NCBI GenBank assembly: GCA_947568835.1
Contig: OX387605.1
Coordinates: forward strand, 14,760,418-14,824,417
DNA from: Protonemura montana
Taxonomy: Eukaryota; Arthropoda; Insecta; Plecoptera; Nemouridae
Length of the DNA: 64,000 nt
Direction: 5' to 3'
The notes beneath the pieces were generated by a model. The model did not search any database. It saw only the letters and a list, made by a program, of their open reading frames with translations, and was not told the DNA's origin. Positions 1 through 10,204 of this stretch are shown one piece after another. Every line of letters starts with the position of its first letter. Position 1 is the first letter of the stretch. A program made the position numbers and the translations under genes.

Positions 1-288
1 GATTTCCGCAATATTTCTTCACAGATTGGTAGCATACCACCCAATGGTGTGCAATATGACAGGTGGCTAGCTGGTGAACCATCGTGTGTTCTGACATTTA
101 GACAAGTTGAGACAGTAACACTACAAGAAACATTTAGAAACGAAATGCTCCTATATTTATATATATATATATATATATATCACTTTAAAAAAATTGTTTC
201 AAACTAGACTAGAATGACAAAAAGAGTCATGCCACATCTTTTTCGGAATTTGAATTTTGACTGCCGAATAGAATCGACTTGCACTAAC
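1..288 (-). other. 5' part of the dpr intron downstream of exon D (partial)
   Basis: Non-coding. It starts with the exon D donor GTTAGT at 288-283 and runs off the left edge. Its only landmark is an AT dinucleotide repeat at about 158-180. I see no candidate for the C-terminal anchor exon. Confidence 0.8.
158..180. repeat. (TA)n dinucleotide microsatellite
   Basis: About eleven uninterrupted TA units in the intron just downstream of dpr exon D, roughly 110 bases from its donor site. The length is likely polymorphic. Confidence 0.9.
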
Positions 289-573
289 CGTTGAGTATGT
301 GCACGCTGACGCTGGCCGGCTGTGCGTTGGACGGCACGCACGTGTAGTTGCCCGAGTCGTGCCGGTGGGCCTCCCCGATGACAAGCTCGCTGGAGTACCG
401 GCCATGACGCACTCGCACACCGCGCATCTCGTCGAAGTTGATCATGCGTGCGTCGTGGTACCAGAATACGTAGGCCGGCGGCTCGGTGCTGTCGCGAAGC
501 AGGCATGTCAGCTGAAGGGTGCTGCCACTCTTCACGAACTTGTCAGGACCGTTCAAGATTTCGGCCGTTGCCT
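289..573 (-). CDS. dpr-like: Dpr-like exon D: second immunoglobulin domain
   Basis: This 285-nt exon (two bases completing a Glu codon, 94 codons, one trailing base) is preceded by TTTTACAG (AG at 575-574) and ends at G|GTTAGT (GT at 288-287), so the next intron is phase 1. It encodes nearly the whole second Ig domain: GPDKFVKSGSTLQLTC with Cys185, VFWYHDARMIN with Trp199, then YSSELVI, DSGNYTCVPSN with Cys240, and ASVSVHILN. The sequon Asn237-Tyr-Thr, next to the second cysteine, is a likely N-glycosylation site and is conserved in the family. Read through the donor, the frame hits TAG almost at once, which supports splicing here. Ig2 is the membrane-proximal domain; the GPI or transmembrane exon that should follow lies outside the window. 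Confidence 0.95.
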
Positions 574-2202
574 CTGTAAAATGTGGAATTTATCATAGGG
601 TTTGAATTATGCATCATTGTAGGTTTAGTGATGGTGCTACGTTTTGTTTAGTCGCCTTAGGGCCAACTGTTTGGTCAGCATAGTGTAGTTTTATGTACGA
701 TGCGTTGACAGGAACGGCTCTGACTTTATTTGAGGCAGTTTTCGTGTTCGCTAGTAGGTTTTGTCATGACCAAGCTTGTTTTGAGGCGGAAAATTGTTCA
801 ATGCGCCCGTAAACAACCATAGAGTATACATAGATCACAGGTATTTGGATTTCATGGAGTAGAAATACAGTTGATTTGGAAATTAAACGAAATCAAAGAT
901 TGTAGACCACCTAAAAGGTTTCCAAAGATAATGTTCTCGTCGTTTTGAATTGATTTTGATTAATTCATTTAAAATTAGACGTTTGTTTAACTTTAATAAA
1001 CAGAAACAGAAAAATTTCAAAGCAAAATCTTATTACTTTCTCCACTCGGCTGTTTCCCATTTAATTATTTTGAAATCATAAATGTCTTAAGGAGAAAGAT
1101 TTAAAAACTTTCTCTCGTTTCAATGCGGAGGCGTTTTTCATTTTCTTTAGGCAGGTCAACATCAGCTCAATGTAGCTACACGACTTTATTAATCTTGACT
1201 CGGGCACTGAAAAAAAGATGACGAGAGTTGAGCTATTCAAGAAAGCACGCAATTCATATTTTCCCTTTCAAAGGTGCCATATTGTACACCCCGTTCACGT
1301 ATCGAAGTGTATTCTTCAATCAAGCTTCGTGTATAGACACGTATCGCGGTGTGCACTTTTCTTGCCTCCCTCTCATTTCCACATTCGCCTTTCCTATTTT
1401 TCTCACGAAATATTATGACCACCCCCCAACGAAAACCCCATCGTGGACCTTCTCCGTGTTCGTTCACACTTCACGGAAGATTTGGAAAAGTGTCACTTAT
1501 TGCCAGTAGACCCTCCAGAGAAGACGTGACACTTGGAGGACACTTTAAAAGAAGTGTGGATTGAGGATGCGGACTGTCATCGCATGGACTTCGGGGCTGC
1601 CTTAGGAAAATCGTCGACTGTTTTATCCCAGGCTTATAAACTTATTGGAAAGAAAACTCGTTCCGACGATGGGCAGATTCTCGCGCTACACAATATAAAA
1701 AGTGTTTCGCGCGTCTCGTGCATTTTGTGTACAAGGCTCGGGGGCAGCTTGATCCTCAGTGAATTTTCTTTGGAATTTTCTTTCACAGTCATCAGTTAGA
1801 ATAATAACTCTTTTTACATTATTTATGCGACTATTTGGCCCTGTAAATCATTGCATTTGCGACGCTTTCACGCAAGAACAGATAGTTAATGAAACGTGAA
1901 CCTAGCGATAGAATTTCGAGTGGAGGAGCCGGTTTTTATTTCTCACTATCTAACATTTTAAATATATTCCACTTCCTCGCTTCTCGGCGTTATCGCCGGG
2001 TGAGCGCGTCAAGCCCAGTCTTGCTAATGCCTTTCTGTTGGGTTATACATTACGACGTTCCAGTGATTTTATCGGCGGTCATCTCGACAAGTAGCAGCAC
2101 TAAAACAAAGGGCACGTCAGAATCTCGACGGAACGCAATTCCTTACGGACTATGGTCAGAGAATTCACAGCCATAGAGCTTGCTGCCATAGCTGAAATTG
2201 TT

Positions 2203-2227
2203 TGACAGCTCGCCCCAGACGCTGTCA
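2203..2227. promoter_or_regulatory. Inverted TGACAGC / GCTGTCA motif pair
   Basis: TGACAGC at 2203-2209 and its exact reverse complement GCTGTCA at 2221-2227 are separated by 11 bases. TGACAG is the core of TALE-homeodomain (Homothorax/Meis, Achintya/TGIF) sites. The pair lies in a locally GC-rich part of the intron. A chance 7-bp pair is entirely possible, so this is only a candidate element. Confidence 0.2.
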
Positions 2228-3631
2228 GCGGCGATCACTCTGGCGATAAACATCCGGCCGCCATTAACTATGGCTTTGTTTAAGATGGCACTCACTTGTA
2301 GTTAAACTCCCTCGAAATCAGTTGTAGGGTTATTAAATAAAGAATATCGCAGATTTTAAATAATGTTGAGCTGTCTACTTTTCGTGACACATAGTTGACT
2401 ATATTAATAAAATCCACTGGGTCTTCAAACTTTGTTTCCGGTTCAGTAAAACGTTTGCCCTTAGCAAAAAGAAGACAATATTTGGTATTGAAATAGTAGA
2501 CTCAAAGACAAAGTGATTTTGGCTTAATTAAAACAAGGCGGTGGTGGAATCACAGCGGAACTCAAGTCAGAGGAACTCGTTTTAAAACTCGACTAGAGGA
2601 CTCATTCCGGGGGGACGAGGCGAAGACCGATGGGATGACACACACGTTCGTCTCAGTGTATAAAACTCTCTTTCATCATAAATTGCTTTGCCAAAAGGTG
2701 TGATTGCATAAACCAAACTCCAATAATCTACTGGATACGCCAAATTGTTTATTTATAAACGAAATTGGTTTTCTTTAAGGCGAAGCGGCAACGTGACACT
2801 TCCCGTCCACGTCTCCGATTGCGACGTATTTAGATCCATACTCTTTAAGTTATTGGATCTGTATTGAAAGTGGGGTTTGAGTCAGAAAGCGTTATCTATT
2901 ATTAAATAGCATCGTGCTTAAGACTCAGTGGTTGTATCGCTTCTATCCATCATCCCTTGCAGGAAAAACTCTTTGCGTCTTTGCACTATTCACGGAATGC
3001 ATTATAAATGTTGTTTTAATGTGGAGTGGATTGATGTGAAGGAGTTATTTGATGGTTCCTTTAATGTTCAGATTTTCTTGCGTCTTGAAAGTTATTCAGC
3101 TCATCTGTGGCATGGCAGTTGGCGAAAATTCGAAATAATAAACTCTTTGAAATATTAAGATGCTAATTAAAGAGGCAAAGAAACGCAGAGCGAAATATTT
3201 TCTTCAATTACAAAAACACTCTAAGAAATCGTTTGTTGAGAATTTAGGACTTCACTCGGTCCACATTAAAGCTTTTTAGTTTTAAGTATAACTTTATGAG
3301 CCAAACAACAACAACATTAGATATTCTAATTTAACTCATTTGAATGTTAACAAAGTTTGAGGAAGATTTCTTAGCGAACGGTCGATTTGCGATCTTCAAC
3401 GACAAGTGGGCATCTCTGAGACTTACGAGGAGCGTTTAATTGATCCGATGTTTATCTGGGAATTAACCCACGATTTCCAAGGACCTATCTAATGTCTCAC
3501 TTAACCTTCGGATCCTAGATAAGGACGAGAGTGATTAATTGTTCCTGTGAGGAGTGTGTCTTGGCCGAGCTAATTTATATCTGCAGACGACGTAGCGCGT
3601 CGAGACGGCCGTCGTTCCCAAGACCCGAGGC

Positions 3632-3643
3632 CGTCAGCTGACG
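3632..3643. promoter_or_regulatory. 12-bp palindrome containing an E-box
   Basis: CGTCAGCTGACG is a perfect palindrome centred on the E-box CAGCTG, inside a local GC-rich patch (about 3580-3660) of the intron. bHLH proneural factors bind CAGCTG, which would suit a neuronal gene, but this is motif-level evidence only. Confidence 0.2.
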
Positions 3644-4476
3644 TCGAGAGGAGGGCTCACAGGGGCTTCATGGCAATTGAGCGCAGTGCTCTTTGAGCCG
3701 CTGCCTCTAACCTAATTGTGTCCAACCTTTACTGCTTGCTGATAGCGCGGCGTAAAACTACCCTCAATCAAAATCACTATGGCTTTGTTTAGCGAATTTA
3801 TCAATTAGACAAGGTAAAGAAAACTGATGGCAACTCTAAAAGTTCACGGTCTGCGAAATTGCTTGACATTTGTAGGTAAAAAGGCACCGATTTCTAATTA
3901 TGATATCAAATTGAAAGATGGTGTTTGCTCAATGTCTCTTTTGACTTCTCGCTCTTGTTTGCAGTCTTTCTCCTCCATTTTTTATAATTTATCCGTCGTC
4001 TTTTTGTCTTTGCGCGCCGAGATCTTGAGAAAAAAACGAGCTTTTAGAACTATGAACTGTTGTCAACATAGATAGTATTTTTCGAAAATTTTGGTAAAGG
4101 TTTTGTCGACCCCCAACAATTTACCTTCACAAATAGATTGCAGACTTTGGGGAAAAAGCACTGAACACAGCGTTTTGCTAATTGAATAATTTGACAGTAC
4201 ACTGTCACTGTAGTAGTGACTGTTGTGACTGAAGTGGAACTTTTATCGAGCACACAGAAAGGGATTTTTTTCACGTTATTTGCTCTCGGGGATGGATTTG
4301 TGTTCGGAAAAAACAACACGGTGGTCGGTTTGTCTCGGGCCCATGCATTCTCTGCTCTAGGTAACGAACTGGAACCGTGAACCAGTAGGAATGCAAGGCA
4401 AAGGGTGAGGCGATGAGGCGTCCTCGCCGGATGTGACGTTGTACGGGTGTTTTATTTGTCAACTCTCTCCTTCCCT

Positions 4477-4548
4477 ATGACCCCCACGCCCCCTCCTTCT
4501 CCGGCCCCCCACCCACCTCTAAGCGACAGCCACCCCGGCACCTGCACA
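4477..4548 (-). other. C-rich stretch; imperfect G-quadruplex motif on the dpr sense strand
   Basis: The plus strand has repeated runs of 3-6 C with few G. The minus strand, which is the sense strand of the intron, therefore carries four or more G-runs. One intervening loop is about 11 bases, so it is not a canonical G3+N1-7 motif. Confidence 0.4.
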
Positions 4549-6042
4549 CGTAGAACAAGGCTAGAGGGCTGTTTGTCTTCAGGAAAACTCCGATACTTGC
4601 GAGATGCTGGCTAGAGGAGAACTTCGCGCGTAGCGCAAACTTGCTAAATAACGAGATATGCGAATGGGGTGTTTTCAGCCAGGCGTCTTATTGGCAATTG
4701 GTTTTTTTGTCAAAAGAACATTTGAGACGAGAAATAAGTTATAAACATATCAAGTCATTGATTATACACGTCTCTGTGCAGATTGTGTGGTTGTAACGAT
4801 CTTTTTGGTAGTTTTTCAAAAGAAAAGCTGATTACAGAAGGGAAATAAATTTCAAAAAGGTTTGTTGGAGCACTAATGATTTCCATGCTCATATTTCCAG
4901 TGAGAATGAATTGAAGATTCATTGCGTACAAAAGGCGCAATCGAGGTTCTTCTTTTCTATTTGTAGCTTTTGCAATCGCAAAACTATCCCGGTAAAACTT
5001 CGGAATGAAATTTCCCATCAGACATATTTCCCCCGTCAAAAGCTTGATTTATTATTTGATAATCACTATGAGCAAGAAACAATCTGTTCCAGTTAATTCC
5101 CTGACTCAACAATAGAGTCTTACCTAATTCAACAAAACAACCCCCTCCCTCACCATTACAAAATCCCCAAACCACCCACCGACACCCTAACAGACCAGTT
5201 AACTGCGCAATGCCACCCTTGCAATGCGGTTCATAAATTCATCCCCTACTAGATGCCAGCAAGAACTGATTTGTCACAATAAATTGCGACAATATGACTG
5301 CCGGTGCCCCCAAAAGACCGATAAATCCTCCCTGAGCGGGGTACTAGAGTGCCTGTTAGGTGCACCAAATTACCAACCACAACATGGGCCCTGGGGGCTG
5401 TTTGTTCAGATTGCGTGGCCAATGCTGTCACTGGCGAGAAAACAACTCGGTAACAAGGATAGGTAAGGTACTGGGCCCAGTGTAGTCTTGTTCGACCGGA
5501 ATTCAGGCGCAACATTGTGGCGTGTGTCATGACCTCTACATGGACTTGTGTCAGCTGTCACTGTTTTCTTGCTAACACGATGAGGAGTCTGCGGATATTT
5601 ATTGAACGTTTCTTTGGAGGAATGTGCCGTTTCTGCAAACATTTTTGTTATATTTCGCAAGCAATAAAAACGAATTTGGTTCTTGTACTTTTGATATGTC
5701 TGCTCGTAAAAAAAACGGGGTTAAATTTCAAAGAAATGCGTGCACATTTTGGTATTAAGAAGAAATTATAATTGCGTTCTTCTGTCAAAATGAACGGTTC
5801 ATAAAATCCAGGAATCATGCCAATGTTTGCATTTTCCATGTTCAATTTTGTCGTAACTTAGAAAGTGTCAGCATTGGAGTTCACCTGTACTGCGTAATTT
5901 TGCGGCAATTAGGGTTTCAAATCGATTACCCGCGTTACTATCGTCGCATTAATAGCATGTTGAGATTTGTAAGTGATGCTGGTTGTTTTGGTGGTAGGAG
6001 GGTGGGGTGGAGGGTGAACTAGGTAAGTGGCTAGCGACTTAC

Positions 6043-6151
6043 CGACAAGACGCAGCTCGACGAAGAGGCTCGTGGGCGGATGGGTAGGCACTTGGCACTC
6101 GTACAAGCCAGCGTCCTTGGCCTGCACAAAGCGGACGTGGAGCGCCCAGTC
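6043..6151 (-). CDS. dpr-like: Dpr-like exon C: C-terminal part of Ig1
   Basis: This 109-nt exon (36 codons plus one base) starts after the acceptor TTTCCAG (AG at 6153-6152) and ends at the consensus donor G|GTAAGT (GT at 6042-6041). It encodes DWALHVRFVQ, AKDAGLYECQV and HPPTSLFVELRLV. It provides the second Ig1 cysteine (Cys144, in YECQV) and the strongly conserved HPPTS segment. The terminal G combines with the AG that opens exon D to make Glu, giving the familiar Dpr Ig1-Ig2 junction LVEATAEI. The open frame continues past both splice sites (about 6349 down to 5909), but those extensions lack family resemblance and are read as intron. Confidence 0.95.
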
Positions 6152-8220
6152 CTGGAAACAGATTTCCGTGCTGTTAGCGATGCTGCCGGTCCCGGGTCCG
6201 TGGTAAAGGTATAGGTATAGCGTAAAGCCCGCGCCTTGTGTATATACCATGCGTGTAGCGTGGGAATCGTAGCGCGAACGCATATTTGCTTTATCGGAAT
6301 TGATCGCTGTAGATGTTTGGATAAGCTGGGAAATAGTTTCCACGTTCAACTAGAACTCTGGTTCGACAATTTATTTAGCAATGTCTTGTTATTTTTAAGA
6401 CGTTAAGGAAATGTGTTTTCAGTTTTCATGCCATTTGTCCTTCTGTAGATGAGCAAACGATTGAGAAACGATATGTTCGAGGCTTTTTAATAATTCATTT
6501 AAACAAATTTCATGATCGTTCGTTATGTTTATTTTTTTTTGTGCAGAATAACACTACGCCATATACGTCAAGCTGTTTGGATTCAAAGTCAGGTACCTAT
6601 AACTAACTCAGCGCCGACATGAAAAATATCATCGCAATCCATTTTCGTCGTTCTGTATACTTTCTTGACATTTTTCGTAGTTATGAGATAAAAGTCGGTC
6701 TAGAGTATAGCTGGAAATACGTGCTAAATCCGCGAGCGCGCAAGAGAGCAAATAATCACCCCACTACGTCGACGAGGGTGCTAGAGGTGGGGGAAAGGGG
6801 GGTCGACGCGGTGGCAGCGCTGGTTTAATTAGAGCCCCGTGCAATTGTCGCTTAAGCTTGAAGGATGGCACGGATTGCGATGACCCTCGTCGCCAAGGGG
6901 TAGCACAAAGTTTAGAGACGAAGCAGCCTAGACGCAAGCGAGCTTTGCGACGTTCTGGTAAATTTCAACGGTCATGAGACCGAAAGAATTTGTGCTTGCA
7001 TACTGTAGTATATATAAATATATTAAATTGCCTTCAGGGGATGTATTTTCATTTCTTTGAATTAGATTCTTGATTATATTGCTTTTTATCATAAAAGAAT
7101 TTTTCATAAGTCTGTGGTGAAATAAAAGCAGTGCAACGTTTTTTAAATGCTACTTGGGTTCGTTCTTGGCTTCAAATATGGTATGTTTATTTAAAGAATC
7201 GATGAGTAGTAATGAGAAAACGCTGTATATGAGTTTGGTAGTTGTCCTCGCGCAAAGATATAAGATTTCTTTCAACAATGAGGCTGCTTTTGCACTTAAT
7301 TTAAATTCAATTAGTGATTTTTGACTTTGATTTGCACTCGAACACTCCAGCATCTTGTCCAACCCTGTCGCCCTACGGTGGTCTTCACAAAGCTTCGAGG
7401 GTTTCATAAATGTGGTCGGAAAAGCTGCGACTAAGCTGATTATAGGATTGTTCCTGGAAGCGATTTCAGAAGCAACTTTTAATTACACGTTATGAGTGTG
7501 CGCGTTGATGACACGGTAACAACTAACATTCCATAATGCCACATACACGTTTTGCATGTACACACACATGTAAAATATACGCGGAATCTGGTCTGCGTTC
7601 GGCGCATGGTTACGACGCCGGAAAATTCACGAGGAAGCAACGTGCGTCGCGAGTGCGTACAATGCGGTGTCATTAACAGGCTTAGCGTGCCTCGCGATTA
7701 AATTTGCTAAACAATGTTACTGTATCTGCATGACAAACGCGTTGCCAGTGGAGGGTCAGTTGTAAGTTTTAATGTTTCTTTTACCTTAACTATTACAGTT
7801 TTTTTTTGCGCAACTTGATGGCATAGTTTTATAATTCAAAATGTATTATTGGAAGCAATTTTTACAAAAAATTATAAACTGTATCAAGTATATATACCTA
7901 CTGTCAAAACTCATGATTTTAGATTTAAAATTTTTTTATTTTTTATTATTTATCTCTTCCAATGGAAAGAGCTTGGCAATCTTTTTTTATTCCAATATTT
8001 GGTTCAAGTAAATCAATGAGCAGACTCAAAAGAGAATAATGGAATTTCCGGAACGTAGTTACCATAACGAGAAAAGGAAAAAAATAACTATTTTCTATCG
8101 ATTGAAATCCAGAATTTTCCTCGTTGCATTTCATCAATACCGCATAAAGTTTCTCTCTTGTAATAAAGCATTTCAACCGAACAGTAAAGTGACATGCCCC
8201 TAATGACTAGCACTACTTGC
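6152..8220 (-). other. dpr intron between exons B and C, GC-AG type (about 2.1 kb)
   Basis: The intron begins GCAAGT (8220-8215) after exon-final CAG and ends TTTCCAG (AG at 6153-6152). Both ends are phase 0, joining NPQ to DWALHV. Inside are a GC-richer patch at about 6720-6960 and several AT-rich homopolymer stretches. I see no second gene or mobile element. Confidence 0.8.
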
Positions 8221-8221
8221 C
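8215..8221 (-). other. Non-canonical GC splice donor of dpr exon B
   Basis: The exon-intron junction reads CAG|GCAAGT, matching the known extended consensus of GC-AG introns. The nearest GT donor (AA|GTAGTG, four bases further in) would leave the exon in phase 1 and break the frame into exon C. Frame and the family alignment both favour the GC site. Expression data are needed to confirm it. Confidence 0.75.
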
Positions 8222-8322
8222 TGTGGGTTCATGACGTGGGCGGCAAAGAAGCGGTCGTCTGAGCTGTACGTTGTCAGACCTACTGTCAGTAGGTGGTAAT
8301 CCTTCCTTCGAATCCAGGACAC
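8221..8322 (-). CDS. dpr-like: Dpr-like exon B: middle of Ig1 (C strand, Trp core)
   Basis: This 102-nt, 34-codon exon is too short to stand out as an open frame but is a very clear family match. It encodes VSWIRRKDYHLLTVG, then LTTYSSDDRFF, and ends HVMNPQ. It supplies the invariant Ig1 tryptophan (Trp94) and the loop after it. The acceptor is CTCTAG at 8328-8323, after a pyrimidine-rich tract. The 3' end is set by frame: NPQ must join DWALHV of exon C in phase 0, which puts the boundary at CAG|GCAAGT, a GC rather than a GT donor. Both flanking introns are phase 0. In Dpr proteins Ig1 is the DIP-binding domain, so this segment probably contributes to partner choice. Confidence 0.95.
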
Positions 8323-9929
8323 CTAGAGCGGAGAAAAGGGAAAATTACTGACACACACTATTTCGTCATTTTCTCCAGTGAAATGGCATGCTGCAAGTCA
8401 TCTTGCTACAATGTTTAGTAAACATTGTGTACATCACATAAATGTCTCACTCTGCTTTTATGAAATCTGCAAAAAATAAATTGACAATTTGTCTGAGCAA
8501 AGCGACGACGCTTTTGCAAGAACTAAAAGGTGCCCTCATGCATATACACGGTATCTCGTCTGGTGTTTGTTTTCCTCTTGTAAAAGTTCACCCCATATAT
8601 GTTTTTCTAAAAGAATACACACACATGCTTTGACATCGACAAAAGAAAACAAAAATGTCTTCTATTAAAAAAAAAAAAATAACAACTGGTTAACGTTCAA
8701 TGCTGGTTGACCTCTTGCTTTCCTGTGTTTACGTGTGTGTGTTTCCCTTTTTTTCGGGCAAGTAAATTATCCTTTGCACTCGCTTTTTCGGTGGAGATGG
8801 AGGTTAATTTAAAAAAAAATTACATTTCTTGTTGTGATAATGGATCATTTGGGTGGAAAGTTACTGTCGCGTACATTACAGAGATCATAATATTTCGCGA
8901 GACGTCAGCCAGCCAGGGGAATGAAATATGAAATCAGCTGATGAAATGCACTCTCGGAATATTTACGTTTTTGTTTAGCCAGCATCATTAAAAACCTCAT
9001 CAATTTCATTTTTATACGCTGTAGGTTTTGAATGCGGAAAACCTCGCCGAGCTGGATGTGAAAAATCGGTTTACTACTAATTGGGAAATTTTGAAGTAGG
9101 TTCACAATTCCCTTGTGTAGTTCGAGCTTTGTAATGGTTATGGCCGGCTCAGCCTGTTATTAAAAAAATATATGTCAATATTATATAGAAGGCTGAAATT
9201 TGAAATAATTGAAAGACAAATAATTTACATAAAAATGAACTTATTATTTCTCTTGAATTGTATTTGAATTTTATATGAATTTACTAGTGTAGTTTTGAGT
9301 TGAGAATTGGCTGACTTCACTATGCTGTAATAGGCATTATTCTTAACCACAATGATAAATATCTTTGTGTCCTTCAGCCAATATTTTCTGTCGTAAGCTT
9401 TTTTGTCTTTCTGCGGCCTGAATTTGGCGTGTATGAAAGTCCTTCTATGACAATTGGACTCAGGGAGTCTTGTTTTGCTTTGTTCTCTCTGTGATCCAAT
9501 CTCTGATGCCGGCCGATTTATTTCCCCCAATCGGCTCTTTTTCTGTACCGGGAGCCCGCGGCCGACGCTTTCGAATTGAAAACAATCACTAGGCAAACAT
9601 CTTTTATCAATAAATCTATCGCATTTGATTCATGCCAGAATGCAAACAGAGTAAGACTTTTAGAACAAAAGAAATCTCTGGGGTCAGATATACAAAAGGG
9701 TGCTAGAGGGGGCCGAAGAAACTAAAGAAACTCTCCGAAAGGCGTACATCTCATTCTTTTGCACGGCCACTGGACCCTTTCGTTCTATGAGAACACTCTA
9801 CCCTGATCGCATCAAACCGTTGAGCACAATTGTACTAGAAACCAATAAAGCTAAAACATTCTGTAGATTTCCTGTCTTCAATTTTGAAACACCACCAAAA
9901 GCATTTGAGTCATTAATCAAATTGCATAC
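8323..9929 (-). other. dpr intron between exons A and B (about 1.6 kb)
   Basis: Starts GTATGC (9929-9924) and ends CTCTAG (8328-8323), phase 0. It is AT-rich. An A13 run lies at 8667-8679. The longer open frame on the minus strand at 9225-9596 has no recognisable similarity. No mobile element was seen. Confidence 0.8.
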
Positions 9930-10204
9930 CGTGCCTTCTCCGATATCTTGCACTTCGCAATGCATGATGGGAGTGGAACCAGTTTGTGCCAGAACCACCG
10001 AGCAGTTCTCCGACAAGAACATCTGCATTGGGATCGGAGGCGGCACCGACGCCGAGGCCGACGTCTTGAGAGTGGCGCCTGCCTTCCCAAGGCCACTGGT
10101 AGGGATGGCGTTTGGCCGTCGGTGTGGCTCCTTGCTCCATTCGGGGAGGATCACCTCGTTGCTCAGGCCGTGGTGGCTTCGGTGACTTCGGTGACTTCGG
10201 TGAC
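9930..10204 (-). CDS. dpr-like: Dpr-like exon A: linker and N-terminal half of Ig1
   Basis: This is the most upstream exon I can support (275 nt: two bases of a split codon plus 91 codons). The acceptor is a pyrimidine-rich stretch ending TTTCAG at 10210-10205; the donor is ACG|GTATGC, with GT at 9929-9928. The first about 60 residues form a low-complexity linker: HRS repeats (1-9), then a Ser/Ala/Pro-rich stretch. Ig1 starts near residue 62 with MFLSENCSVVLAQTGS and reaches the first Ig cysteine in MHCEV (Cys82). The exon ends at GEGT, which continues directly into VSWIRRK of exon B. An Asn-Cys-Ser sequon (66-68) adds a cysteine beyond the canonical pair. No ATG with a signal peptide lies in frame; an in-frame TAA occurs about 45 bases upstream of the acceptor, so an earlier exon must supply the N-terminus. 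Codons favour G/C at third positions, unlike the flanks. The 5' boundary is less certain than the 3' one. Confidence 0.87.
10172..10204. repeat. 9-bp coding minisatellite at the 5' edge of dpr exon A
   Basis: About 3.5 copies of a 9-bp unit (plus strand GGTGACTTC, one copy with a single change) abut the splice acceptor. Sense translation gives tandem Ser-His-Arg units in the linker before Ig1. The unit is in frame, so copy-number change would alter linker length without a frameshift. Confidence 0.85.

Larger units (their letters stand above)
574..6042 (-). other. dpr intron between exons C and D (about 5.5 kb)
   Basis: Bounded by GTAAGT (6042-6037) and TTTTACAG (581-574), phase 1. Both strands have only short, unrecognised open frames. 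It holds a paired TGACAGC/GCTGTCA inverted motif near 2.2 kb, a 12-bp palindrome around an E-box at 3632-3643, a C-rich plus-strand stretch at 4477-4548, and a moderately GC-rich, multiply open stretch at about 5150-5530 without recognisable protein similarity. I see no transposon coding remains. Confidence 0.75.
289..10204 (-). other. dpr-like: Partial dpr-family gene model (four internal exons, two Ig domains)
   Basis: Joining minus-strand 10204-9930, 8322-8221, 6151-6043 and 573-289 gives one uninterrupted frame of 256 whole codons plus a split Glu codon between exons C and D. Numbering starts at the first whole codon and counts that Glu as 162. Ig1 has Cys82, Trp94 and Cys144; Ig2 has Cys185, Trp199 and Cys240. 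Dpr hallmarks seen are VSWIRRKDYHLLTVG, DAGLYECQV, HPPTS, VFWYHDARMIN and DSGNYTCVPSN. Dpr proteins are neuronal surface proteins that bind DIP proteins through Ig1 and help specify synaptic partners; this is family knowledge, not shown here. Large introns and exon breaks inside Ig1 fit the family. The signal peptide, start codon, C-terminal anchor and stop are not in the window. Related two-Ig proteins (DIP, lachesin) are less likely because the WIRRKDYHLLTVG and HPPTS motifs are Dpr-specific. The paralogue number is unresolved. Confidence 0.93.

Noticed and set aside
299-598. Plus-strand open frame opposite dpr exon D, and other frames at 199-506
   Set aside because: Shadows of the Ig2 exon; no domain resemblance.
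2267-3791. CTATGGCTTTGTTTA occurring at about 2268 and 3777
   Set aside because: A 15-bp repeat is expected about once by chance in a window of this size and the flanks do not match.
5909-6349. Reading exon C as a 146-codon single ORF
   Set aside because: Only residues encoded by 6151-6043 resemble Dpr; the parts outside are separated by consensus acceptor and donor sites and look random.
9700-10185. 161-codon plus-strand open frame opposite dpr exon A
   Set aside because: It is the antisense shadow of a GC-rich coding exon; the minus-strand peptide has clear Dpr Ig1 similarity and proper splice sites, while the plus peptide has none.
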